Made by a program: the position numbers and the translations under genes | In this document: positions 1-5,838 of the stretch, in pieces | Numbering within the stretch: position 1 is the stretch's first letter | Layout of the letters: each line of letters starts with the position of its first letter | Notes under the pieces: generated by a model | Databases searched by the model: none | What the model saw: the letters and a program-made list of their open reading frames with translations, nothing else | Told to the model about the DNA's origin: nothing | Source of the DNA: Akkermansiaceae bacterium UBA1518 | GTDB taxonomy: Bacteria > Verrucomicrobiota > Verrucomicrobiia > Verrucomicrobiales > Akkermansiaceae | Reading direction: 5' to 3' | Assembly (NCBI GenBank): GCA_002323895.1 | Contig: DCQM01000173.1 | Span: 1 to 6,573, forward strand | Length of the DNA stretch: 6,573 bases

Positions 1-308
1 AAGCCGAAGACTCCGTCAGCGTCGTACATTTGGAACCGAAGCGCCCAGTCGAAGTCGTCACCCGATAAGTCTAAGGAGGCCGAATCTTCTGAATCGACAT
101 TGATTGAACTATAAAAACCAGTCTGACCATCGTCGATGACCCCGTCTCCGTCTTTGTCGACGTTACTGGCGGGTTCTCCATCTAAAACAAAGCCAACGGT
201 ATTATTAGTGCGGAGACCAACGATCTGCCCTTCGTTCCAGCCGAGGACGGCTGCGTTAGCCGATTGAGCAAGAATGCTCAACATGATAAGCTGATTGGTG
301 ATATTCAT
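1..308 (-). CDS. Secreted protein with EF-hand-like calcium loop, N-terminal part (3' end outside window)
   Basis: The frame is open from the ATG at 308 to the window edge, giving 102 complete codons. Residues 1-19 form a short signal peptide with a hydrophobic core (LIMLSILA) ending SANA, with likely cleavage before AVLGW. The n-region has no Lys or Arg, which is unusual. The start still looks right, because no ATG, GTG or TTG lies between it and the in-frame TAA upstream. Residues 51-62 read DKDGDGVIDDGQ, which fits the DxDxDG calcium loop of EF-hands, dockerin and thrombospondin type 3 repeats. A second acidic stretch, YDADG, lies near residue 95. Verrucomicrobial and planctomycetal surface proteins, including PEP-CTERM-sorted ones, often look like this, but the C-terminus that would show a sorting tail is missing. 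There is no Shine-Dalgarno sequence; the ATG follows TTAACTTTTTT. It is divergent from the sialidase-like gene. Its function is unknown. Confidence 0.75.
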   Translation of the reverse strand, partial: MNITNQLIMLSILAQSANAAVLGWNEGQIVGLRTNNTVGFVLDGEPASNVDKDGDGVIDDGQTGFYSSINVDSEDSASLDLSGDDFDWALRFQMYDADGVFG

Positions 309-321
309 AAAAAAGTTAACG

Positions 322-336
322 AGATGGGATCCATCT
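322..336 (-). promoter_or_regulatory. Inverted repeat in the leader of the secreted-protein gene
   Basis: AGATGG and CCATCT form a perfect 6-base inverted repeat around a 3-base loop, 13 bases upstream of the minus-strand ATG at 308. On the minus strand it is followed by CGTTAAC and six T residues that run straight into the start codon. It could be a leader hairpin that affects initiation or termination, or a protein-binding dyad. The stem is short and chance is not excluded. Confidence 0.25.
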
Positions 337-484
337 TCAATAAATTAGGGCAAGTAGCAATAGCGTTTAACGTAAGGGCTTTAAGGCTTGCGGGGGAATT
401 GCTTTTGGCGGGAAAGGGTTGAAGAGATTTCGTAATAATATCTGGACCTACCGATTTCCGAGCATTGTCATCTCGCCTCCTAGG

Positions 485-499
485 TCTGGGTATCCCAGA
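485..499 (+). promoter_or_regulatory. Inverted repeat upstream of the sialidase-like gene (first of two)
   Basis: TCTGGG-TAT-CCCAGA is a perfect 6-base dyad with a 3-base centre at 492. It lies 39 bases before the chosen start at 539. It sits where a longer TTG-initiated reading would be coding, and it fits better as untranslated leader or operator DNA. Its GC-rich stem could form an RNA hairpin. No regulator can be named. Confidence 0.3.
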
Positions 500-505
500 A
501 TAAGT

Positions 506-520
506 TTCATTTTTAATGAA
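506..520 (+). promoter_or_regulatory. Inverted repeat upstream of the sialidase-like gene (second of two)
   Basis: TTCATT-TTT-AATGAA is a perfect 6-base dyad centred at 513. That is exactly 21 bases, about two helical turns, from the centre of the neighbouring dyad at 492, and it has the same 6-3-6 geometry. The two differ in sequence, so they are not two copies of one operator. It ends 18 bases before the start codon at 539. Confidence 0.3.
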
Positions 521-538
521 CTACGAATAAGAAAGGCT

Positions 539-2284
539 ATGAGAAAATTGGAGAGAAGTGAGTTCCTTTTGTTAGTGAAGTCTATTGCCTGTGCTGCAAT
601 TTGGGGTGGAGTCACCGGAATAATCAAGGCTGATGAGCTGCCTTATTTAACTCAATCTCGCATTGGTCCTAATGTTTTCCCGTTCAATGGTAAACCCGAG
701 CCGTTTTTTGAGCAGTGGGACAAAGGTGGTCTTGGCTTGCATGGCACCTTGTCGGTCGCCATGGATGGAACGGTTCTGATGTTCGGACGGGGTGGAGGAA
801 AGGATATTCATGAGATTTTCCTTAGGCGATCAGAAGACGGGGGAACGACTTGGTCGGAGCGCCAGCAGATCGGAAAATCGATCGAGATGGATTGGAAATC
901 CCTAGGAATCGGGCCATACGATGGAAAGGGATGGGGGAATGATAAGCATTTTGCTTATGCTACGCTCGGTACTAGCGTGGTTGATGAGAATACTGGCGAA
1001 ATAATGGTCTTCATGACGTCTCTCCATCCCGTTCCGTTTATGTATAAGAGCCGGGATCACGGTAAGACATGGAACCTTGAAAAGATCGTCTTGCATAAAG
1101 ACTCTAGAGGTTTTTTTCCAAGCCCCAACCCAGCGCATGGCCCCGGCATCACTATTAAGCACGGGCGGCATAAAGGTCGTCTTCTGGCCGCCTCCCATGT
1201 AATGCCGGACTATCGTAAACAGGGTGGAGATCAAAACTCTTATTCCAACGCGGTTTACAGCGACGACCATGGAAAGACATGGTTTTCAAGCGAACCCTTT
1301 CCTTTGAAGGGAACCGGTGAATGCGGTCTGGTCGAGCTTAACGATGGGACAATATACATGAATACCCGAACTAGTGCGAGGAAGGGGAATCGCTGGATCG
1401 CCTATAGCGATGACAGTGGAGAAACCTGGCGTGATCTTAACGAAGACGATGAGTTGTTTGACGGACCGCCTGATATTTACGGCTGCAAGGCCGGGCTGCT
1501 GAGGCTCGACCGTGACGACTGCGATATTCTTCTGTTCAGTTCGCCCGATCCAAGTTTGCCGGAGAAACAGAATCGGGCAAACGTCAACGTATGGGCTAGT
1601 TTCGATGGTGGTAAGACATGGCCCGTCAATCGTTTGATCAAAGAAGGCCCTGGCAATTATTCGTGGATCACCCAGGGAAGAAAAGGGACACCTAGTGAAG
1701 GATTCATTTATGTTCGCTCTATTGAAGGCGGGATAGCGCGATTCAATATGGCTTGGCTGCTACAACCGGACGACAAAAAAGCCGGTAAGTATGCCTTCGC
1801 TAAAGACTCCCCGGTCGGCAAGAACTTGGTAAGGATTGGTCCTGATTCCGATGAGTTTGTCCTACCTCCGAGGCATGTCTATCGGATGCAGCAGAAGCCG
1901 CCTTTTGTGAAGGCTGTAAAAAATGCCAAGCTTTTCAAGATCAGCGATGACAGGATCGAGAATCTCGAGACCGGCTATAAACTCGTCGATCCCAAAGCCA
2001 AGGCACATATCCTGCCCCACAAGATTTGTCTGGCCGGCGATGAAATGAAAATCAGTTGCAACGTCTCTTCCGGTAGCATCACCGTCTCGTTACTCGATCC
2101 CAACGGGGAAATAATCAAAAATAGCGAACCGATCACTGGTGGTTTCAAGGCCAGAGAGATCGTCAAATGGTCTGACGGCTTCAAGCTCGACAAATATGTG
2201 GCTACTCCCGTCACGGTCCGGTTTGAGCTCGAAGGCAATGCAGAGCTCTACGCCATAAGATTCGACAAATTGTTTTGGGAGTAG
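539..2284 (+). CDS. Exported sialidase-fold (BNR/Asp-box) protein with C-terminal beta-sandwich domain
   Basis: This is a 581-residue protein of the GH33-like exo-alpha-sialidase fold. The ATG at 539 is preferred over an in-frame TTG at 419: it gives an N-terminal export signal (MRKLER, then a hydrophobic stretch, cleavage near residue 31), while the TTG adds 40 residues with no clear role. Five Asp-boxes (SxDxGxTW) begin at residues 98, 171, 241, 290 and 354, matching a six-bladed propeller. By motif, E261 in GECGLVEL, R277 in NTR, R346 in NRANVNVW and Y374 in GNYSW match the sialidase glutamate, second and third triad arginines, and nucleophilic tyrosine. D89 may be the acid/base. The YRIP motif with the first triad arginine is absent; LHGT (67-70) stands there, so true sialidase activity is uncertain. 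Residues from about 460 form a beta-rich domain ending in AELYAIRF, a type seen on planctomycetal and verrucomicrobial glycosidases. It probably acts outside the cytoplasm on glycans. No sialic acid genes adjoin it. Confidence 0.85.
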   Translation: MRKLERSEFLLLVKSIACAAIWGGVTGIIKADELPYLTQSRIGPNVFPFNGKPEPFFEQWDKGGLGLHGTLSVAMDGTVLMFGRGGGKDIHEIFLRRSEDGGTTWSERQQIGKSIEMDWKSLGIGPYDGKGWGNDKHFAYATLGTSVVDENTGEIMVFMTSLHPVPFMYKSRDHGKTWNLEKIVLHKDSRGFFPSPNPAHGPGITIKHGRHKGRLLAASHVMPDYRKQGGDQNSYSNAVYSDDHGKTWFSSEPFPLKGTGECGLVELNDGTIYMNTRTSARKGNRWIAYSDDSGETWRDLNEDDELFDGPPDIYGCKAGLLRLDRDDCDILLFSSPDPSLPEKQNRANVNVWASFDGGKTWPVNRLIKEGPGNYSWITQGRKGTPSEGFIYVRSIEGGIARFNMAWLLQPDDKKAGKYAFAKDSPVGKNLVRIGPDSDEFVLPPRHVYRMQQKPPFVKAVKNAKLFKISDDRIENLETGYKLVDPKAKAHILPHKICLAGDEMKISCNVSSGSITVSLLDPNGEIIKNSEPITGGFKAREIVKWSDGFKLDKYVATPVTVRFELEGNAELYAIRFDKLFWE

Positions 2285-2433
2285 CACCTCTATTAGGATC
2301 AAAAGATCTGTCACGGTATTAGGTGAGAGTGGCGGTAGATACTCCCCCCAGTGAGGTGGTGCGCTTTAGATGGCGGGGATTGCGTTAGAAGCTTATTCAA
2401 AAAACCTCTTATCTCGCTTACGGGAAAACCTCC

Positions 2434-2452
2434 CAGAGATTTGGAGTCTCTG
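2434..2452. other. Inverted repeat in convergent intergenic region
   Basis: CAGAGA and TCTCTG form a perfect 6-base stem around a 7-base loop, about 150 bases after the stop of the sialidase-like gene. No T-run follows on either strand, so it is not a standard intrinsic terminator. The gap 2285-2565 holds nothing convincingly coding; a 67-codon open frame at 2370-2573 has no recognisable features. Confidence 0.25.
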
Positions 2453-2478
2453 TGTTGTCAATTATGGAGCAGTGTTGA

Positions 2479-2503
2479 GAGGAAGTAACCCCCTTACTTC
2501 TTT
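2479..2503 (+). terminator. Hairpin, possible weak terminator between convergent genes
   Basis: GAAGTAA-CCCCC-TTACTTC is a perfect 7-base stem at 2482-2500. It can be extended outward to 2479-2503 with a G-T, an A-T and another G-T pair. It is the strongest hairpin between the convergent genes ending at 2284 and 2566. Only a short TTT lies at its plus-strand 3' side, and it is some 200 bases from the plus-strand stop. Terminator function is therefore an inference; a folded 3' UTR or chance is equally possible. Confidence 0.3.
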
Positions 2504-2565
2504 CAGCTATTGCATGAATCAATCGAGCGTTGAAATAAAACGGAGGGTCGTATTTTTAATGGGGC

Positions 2566-2946
2566 TTACATAGATCGCATCACTGGAGCCCCCAAAATAC
2601 CGCCTACACAGTATTTTGAAGTTAAATTGATCAGCTCTTCAAATAATTCATTCCTCTGTTGTCCTAATTGCATATGCATTTGAGCGCCTTCTGGCCCATT
2701 GTATATTTCTGTTATCCCAAAGAGAGTATGTCCCGTCTCTCCAAGATCGGGATTGAGGGGGTTGCTAAATTCAGGACTTCTCATGACTGCGTAGCAAAGA
2801 ACGACTGGTTCCACGGTTCCTTCGATGTGATGTGTCTCACGCATAAAATTTTCGTGCTTTTCTAAAAAGGTTTCCATCTGCGCTACATCGTCATTTGGAA
2901 CCCTAAAAGTGATATGGAATCCTACACATCCAGTTTTTATTTTCAT
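2566..2946 (-). CDS. Small protein, possibly dimeric alpha/beta-barrel (ABM-like) fold
   Basis: This is a soluble 126-residue protein with no signal peptide or membrane segment. The pattern is an opening strand (GCVGFHITFRV, 7-16), a helix (about 19-36), a strand near 47-53 (PVVLCYA), a central strand (HTLFGITEIY, 73-82) followed at once by GPEGAQMHM, a helix (about 98-111), and a final strand (GGILGAPVM). The 'strand-EIY-xxxE-(A/G)-xxxH' arrangement with a closing strand is typical of small ABM/Dabb-type ferredoxin-like proteins, in which two chains form a barrel. Specific substrate residues cannot be assigned, so no enzymatic role is claimed. It starts 8 bases after the stop of the DUF502-type gene and is probably co-transcribed with it. 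No Shine-Dalgarno sequence precedes the ATG; the gap is AT-rich. The fold call is pattern-based and moderate; the gene itself is likely real. Confidence 0.7.
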   Translation of the reverse strand: MKIKTGCVGFHITFRVPNDDVAQMETFLEKHENFMRETHHIEGTVEPVVLCYAVMRSPEFSNPLNPDLGETGHTLFGITEIYNGPEGAQMHMQLGQQRNELFEELINLTSKYCVGGILGAPVMRSM

Positions 2947-2954
2947 AATTTAGT

Positions 2955-3578
2955 TTATTTACAGTTTAGAGTTAGGTTTTCGATCGTCGCAATCGAGCCT
3001 CGACCGACTTGTTCGCAGCTTGCGACAGCATCGCCAAAGTCTGCATCCAAACGAGTGACACGATCGAGTGTTAGTATTACCACTTTGCCCGACCACGGAT
3101 CAGGCGAACCGGGCAGGTAGATCGTGGCGAAGCCTTGTTTTTCATCACGTTCTGTCTCGAAGGCGATACGGTAATATTCATCGAAGTTGACGAGCACGGG
3201 CTTCATTTGTGGCTTTGTCTCATCTCCCCCAATGGTATCGGCCATCTGATCTTTGAGAACTGAGTAGCGTGGGAAAAAGAGGGCGAGCCTTTTCTCGAAA
3301 GCGATAGCGATTTTTCTCCCGAGTGACCACCGGGCAAACATCCCAGCGGCGAAGCAAAGCAATAGGATGATGGCGATGGATAGTCCGAGGAGAAGAGTAA
3401 CCCCACTGGCTGTTTTTACTGGAACGTATTTGTTTAGGAACGATGAAACCGCCACGACGATCGGAGCAATTTGCCCAACGAGGGCACCCAACACAATTAG
3501 TGGTAACAAAAATAAAAGTCCGCCGATCGCAGTTGTCTTAAGGAAGGCAATGAGGCGCTTTGATTTTTTCACGATCAT
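2955..3578 (-). CDS. DUF502-family inner-membrane protein
   Basis: This is a 207-residue membrane protein matching the DUF502 architecture. Two transmembrane helices (about 16-44 and 58-82) are followed by the short motif GMFARWSLGRK (79-89), a PRYSVLKD segment (103-110), and a soluble C-terminal domain with YLPGSPDPWSG (154-164). In family members this last segment reads roughly 'VPTTPNPTSG'. The family's biochemical role is not established. The ATG at 3578 is chosen over one at 3686, because the extra 36 residues (rich in Arg, Cys and Ser) do not resemble the family, the start here immediately precedes the first helix as in relatives, and the upstream DNA is full of inverted repeats. It is the first gene of a probable two-gene unit with the ABM-like gene. 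Only a weak GGA lies upstream as ribosome-binding signal. The Cys near the C-terminus (NLTLNCK) has no known meaning. Confidence 0.8.
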   Translation of the reverse strand: MIVKKSKRLIAFLKTTAIGGLLFLLPLIVLGALVGQIAPIVVAVSSFLNKYVPVKTASGVTLLLGLSIAIILLLCFAAGMFARWSLGRKIAIAFEKRLALFFPRYSVLKDQMADTIGGDETKPQMKPVLVNFDEYYRIAFETERDEKQGFATIYLPGSPDPWSGKVVILTLDRVTRLDADFGDAVASCEQVGRGSIATIENLTLNCK

Positions 3579-3602
3579 GCTGCAGGTCCGAAGCTGGTTG
3601 GA

Positions 3603-3619
3603 GCAGTAACGCTTACTGC
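3603..3619 (-). promoter_or_regulatory. 7-3-7 inverted repeat upstream of the DUF502-type gene
   Basis: GCAGTAA-CGC-TTACTGC is a perfect 17-base dyad, 24 bases upstream of the chosen ATG at 3578. It is the most symmetrical of the three dyads in this leader. It could be an operator for a dimeric repressor or a stable hairpin in the transcript. Its location argues that this stretch is untranslated. Confidence 0.35.
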
Positions 3620-3648
3620 AGGGTTGTAAAGGTTGCAATGTGTAGTGT

Positions 3649-3686
3649 GAAGTCAAGCGACTTCTCCGAATGAGGCTGGCCCTCAT
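3649..3686 (-). promoter_or_regulatory. Two further inverted repeats upstream of the DUF502-type gene
   Basis: GAAGTC-AAGC-GACTTC (3649-3664) and ATGAGG-CTGGC-CCTCAT (3670-3686) are perfect 6-base dyads, 5 bases apart. With the dyad at 3603-3619 they make three in 84 bases. If all are transcribed, the DUF502-type mRNA would begin with a chain of short hairpins. No known riboswitch or ribosomal-protein leader pattern is recognised. Confidence 0.3.
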
Positions 3687-3709
3687 GTTGCCTTTTGTTG
3701 CGCTGAAGC

Positions 3710-3783
3710 GATCTACAATCTAGGAATCGAACTGTCATATCATTTTCATTCTACGGGTGCTTACCCACCTGGCTAGTGAGATC
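3710..3783 (-). other. Degenerate tRNA-like stretch (possible tRNA relic)
   Basis: On the minus strand a 74-base stretch opens with GATCT and closes with AGATC. It contains TAGCCAGGTGGGTAAGC about 8 bases in, which resembles a D-arm, and GTTCGATTCC at the usual place of a T-loop. However, the T-stem pairs only at its innermost base, no anticodon stem can be drawn, and no CCA follows. It is not a functional tRNA by canonical rules. It may be a decayed tRNA or a coincidence. Confidence 0.12.
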
Positions 3784-3845
3784 AATATTGAGCAAATCAG
3801 TTAACTTCTAGGATCTTGCTTTTGTTAGGAGAGAGTTAACGCGGG

Positions 3846-3859
3846 CCTCTTTAGAGAGG
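3846..3859 (-). terminator. Short hairpin after the EI24-type gene, possible weak terminator
   Basis: CCTCT-CTAA-AGAGG on the minus strand is a 5-base stem that begins 8 bases after the stop codon of the EI24-type gene. Its position suits a terminator. The stem is short and is followed by CCCGCG rather than a T-run, so the call is weak. Confidence 0.25.
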
Positions 3860-3867
3860 GATAGTCG

Positions 3868-4557
3868 TTACTGAGTTTTAAGTTTCATACGAGTATGAAG
3901 AACTGAGCCGGCGAGGAGGATCGGGGCAAGTAAATTAACGATTGGGATAATCCAAATGATTGCGGCAATATTTCCGTTAGAAAAATATTTTGGTCTCGGT
4001 GTTAGGGAATATCCCTTGGGAAAGCGGAGCTCCACAAGTTGCCCATATTCTTTACCTAGCAAATATCCATTAAGAATGATCTGTAAAGCTAGACCGAGCG
4101 GGGGAATAAACCAACCAACTAGCAATAAAGGAGAGGCTATTATATTTAGGAAGATGGTCATCAAAAAGATGCGAGCTGAGAAAAGGCATGAAGTTACAAA
4201 TGAGGGAGGATTATTCCACTGAACATCAGGGTAATGCCGTTGATGGATTACGTCTAAGATATCATCGATGAAGATCCCCACGAAGGCACCATGAATCCCA
4301 GCAAATAAAAAGTAGCTTAAAATTAAAATAGCAGATCCACCCATAAATTGGATTATACCCCGAAACCATCCTTCTCCTTCGCCAAACCAGGACGCCAGCG
4401 TCTTTGAGAAATTATCCATAATCGAATCAAGCAGTGTCGCACCCAGAACGAGAGCTAGCATGATCGAGGTGAGCGTAAGTATGGTGGAAATAATTAAAGC
4501 CCTGAGAATCTTGGTGTCTTTGATTTGCCGAAAGGTTTTTAGAAAAGAACTTATCAT
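3868..4557 (-). CDS. EI24/CysZ-family multi-pass membrane protein
   Basis: This is a 229-residue hydrophobic protein with the EI24 (etoposide-induced 2.4 / CysZ) layout. It has a short cytoplasmic start (FLKTFRQIKDTKILRALI), a first helix at about 19-42, and an amphipathic loop. Helices follow near 70-98, 128-150 and 150-166. The family signature NGYLLGKEYGQLVELR (163-178) then precedes the last hydrophobic segment, IIPIVNLLAPILLAGSVLH (203-221). CysZ members move sulfate across the inner membrane for cysteine synthesis. Many bacterial EI24 proteins have no proven substrate, and no cysteine gene adjoins this one, so I leave it at family level. The ATG at 4557 is chosen over an in-frame TTG at 4611, because relatives begin directly with the 'F-x-x-x-F/L-R' segment. 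No Shine-Dalgarno sequence precedes either start. It is divergent from the exported protein at 4740, with a 182-base shared upstream region. Confidence 0.75.
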   Translation of the reverse strand: MISSFLKTFRQIKDTKILRALIISTILTLTSIMLALVLGATLLDSIMDNFSKTLASWFGEGEGWFRGIIQFMGGSAILILSYFLFAGIHGAFVGIFIDDILDVIHQRHYPDVQWNNPPSFVTSCLFSARIFLMTIFLNIIASPLLLVGWFIPPLGLALQIILNGYLLGKEYGQLVELRFPKGYSLTPRPKYFSNGNIAAIIWIIPIVNLLAPILLAGSVLHTRMKLKTQ

Positions 4558-4739
4558 AAGGATTAGATTATTGCTTTTACTGGGGTGGGGTTTGATTTCG
4601 CTTTTGGACAAGATCGGGTTGGGTTTGGAAACGTCTACGAAGGGAATGTCTCAATGAGTCTATGTGATCTACTTTGTTCACAATAAAAAACATAATTAGA
4701 TGATACTTTTTTTTGCTTCTTTCCGCTTAGTCAAATGAG
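4558..4739. promoter_or_regulatory. Divergent upstream region of the EI24-type and DUF1579/SnoaL-like genes
   Basis: These 182 bases separate two divergent genes and must carry both promoters if the starts are right. The part nearest the plus-strand gene (about 4674-4715) is strongly AT-rich, with TTGTTC at 4674 and TAATTAGATGATACT at 4693-4707. No pair of hexamers has standard 16-18 base spacing and a good match, so no exact promoter is called. A TGTGA-N10-TCACA dyad spans 4663-4682. There is no sign of another gene. Confidence 0.35.
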
Positions 4740-5747
4740 ATGAGTATTTTTAGGTTATTTGAGAGCAAAGTTTTCCATGTATTTATGGTGGTAACAATTA
4801 TTACTGGAGCGAATGGGTTTGCAGAATCTGGTGGAAAGGTTTGGCAAAAGTACGTTAATTTTAGACAGGCTAACAATGACCTAAGCACTTGGACGGGAAG
4901 TGCGAAAACGACTGATCTTTTTCCGGGGATCCCTGTTGGGGTGGCCTACGATATCTCCGTTACTTGTCAGCTGAGTAACGATCATACAAAGATCTTAGAA
5001 ACCCACCAATGGACGACGAAAGATGGGAAAATTCTCAGTACGGGAGCAGGGTTCGTGACTTACGACTCCAAAAGGAAGAAAATTTTCTCTTCTTATTCAG
5101 GTTTTGACCAAGGTGAGCCGTTTTCAACTCTCACTGATATTGTGAAATTTGGGACGAATGAGGAAAAACGGGAGCATACTGAGACACTTAAAGGAAAGAC
5201 GTATAACTACTCGTCCACTTTGAAGTGGGACCGAAAAACAGGAGAAAAAACAATCACTCATGTTGGCTCAGATAAAGACAAAGAAGCATTAAAGTTGGTG
5301 CTGGTGGCTGAAAATCATGGATCCTCCCAAGAGAAAAAGGATATTGAAGAAGTTACGGCTACGGTTCTTAAGATGTATGATTTGGTGAATAATAAGAAAC
5401 ATTGGAGCCCAATCAACTCAGAGAATGGTTCGTATCAGTTTTGGTCAAGTGGTGGGCTTCTCAATCATGTGACACCTGAGCTCGAAAAAAACCTTCCGGC
5501 AATTGAAAGTAATTCAATACAACCAAAGCATATCACCGTAGTTCCTGTTAAGGCGGGAAAAGTCGCGGTGGCAATGTTCTACGCAGAAGGAGCTGAAAAA
5601 ATGAAGGGGCGACCTCCTGTGGATCACTATATGACTCGTGCCACCTTGGTGTTCGCGAAAGAAAATGGGGAATGGAGATTTAGGGCGGCTCACTGGTCGC
5701 CAATTACGGGAGGGCAGGGAACGAGTACGAACAGCACGAAAAAATAG
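4740..5747 (+). CDS. Exported two-domain protein: DUF1579-like domain plus SnoaL/NTF2-like domain
   Basis: This is a 335-residue protein. Residues 1-28 look like a signal peptide, with a hydrophobic core FMVVTIITGA and likely cleavage after GFA. Residues about 40-185 are beta-rich, with a WTG opening and an ordered run of strands (YDISVTCQLSND, HQWTTKDGKIL, GAGFVTYDSKRKKIFSSY). This resembles the lipocalin-like DUF1579 domain, which measures 'what the sample weighs up to' in many such exported proteins but has no known ligand. Residues about 200-322 fit a SnoaL/DUF4440 NTF2-like cone: a helix (VTATVLKMYDLVNNK), strands (VAVAMFYAEGA; TRATLVFAKENGEWRF), and a closing AHWSPI. Related combinations are common in planctomycetal and verrucomicrobial genomes. 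No catalytic residues can be assigned, and a ligand-binding role is only a guess. The tail is Ser/Thr/Lys-rich. No Shine-Dalgarno sequence precedes the ATG. It is convergent with the membrane-protein gene downstream. Confidence 0.7.
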   Translation: MSIFRLFESKVFHVFMVVTIITGANGFAESGGKVWQKYVNFRQANNDLSTWTGSAKTTDLFPGIPVGVAYDISVTCQLSNDHTKILETHQWTTKDGKILSTGAGFVTYDSKRKKIFSSYSGFDQGEPFSTLTDIVKFGTNEEKREHTETLKGKTYNYSSTLKWDRKTGEKTITHVGSDKDKEALKLVLVAENHGSSQEKKDIEEVTATVLKMYDLVNNKKHWSPINSENGSYQFWSSGGLLNHVTPELEKNLPAIESNSIQPKHITVVPVKAGKVAVAMFYAEGAEKMKGRPPVDHYMTRATLVFAKENGEWRFRAAHWSPITGGQGTSTNSTKK

Positions 5748-5838
5748 GGCCATTAATACCGCCTTTCAGATGGTGGGTTATCAATCCAAGTTGCTCTGTC
5801 TTATCAAAATGCGATAAAAAATTAGAAGTAAAGCAGCA

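Noticed and set aside
419..538. Forty-codon N-terminal extension of the sialidase-like gene from a TTG
   Set aside because: The extension has no signal-peptide character and places the real export signal in the interior. It also spans two inverted repeats typical of non-coding leader.
902..1270. 122-codon minus-strand frame inside the sialidase-like gene
   Set aside because: It is antisense to the Asp-box region of a clearly coding gene and shows no protein-like features of its own.
1061..1622. Repeated GG(T/A)AAGACATGG at 1061, 1271 and 1610 as a DNA repeat
   Set aside because: All three copies encode the GKTW core of Asp-boxes, so protein constraint with shared codon choice explains them.
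2370..2573. 67-codon open frame in the convergent gap
   Set aside because: It has no recognisable motif, hydrophobic pattern or ribosome site, contains two hairpins, and overlaps the end of the opposite gene.
3579..3686. Thirty-six-codon N-terminal extension of the DUF502-type gene
   Set aside because: The residues (Arg/Ser/Cys-rich) do not fit the family, whose members begin just before the first helix, and the DNA is occupied by three dyads.
3710..3783. Functional tRNA gene
   Set aside because: The T-stem and anticodon stem do not pair and no CCA end follows; it is kept only as a possible relic.
4663..4682. CRP-like site TGTGA-N10-TCACA between divergent genes
   Set aside because: The half-sites match the CRP consensus, but the spacing is 10 rather than 6 bases, and nothing in the window shows that a CRP homologue acts here.
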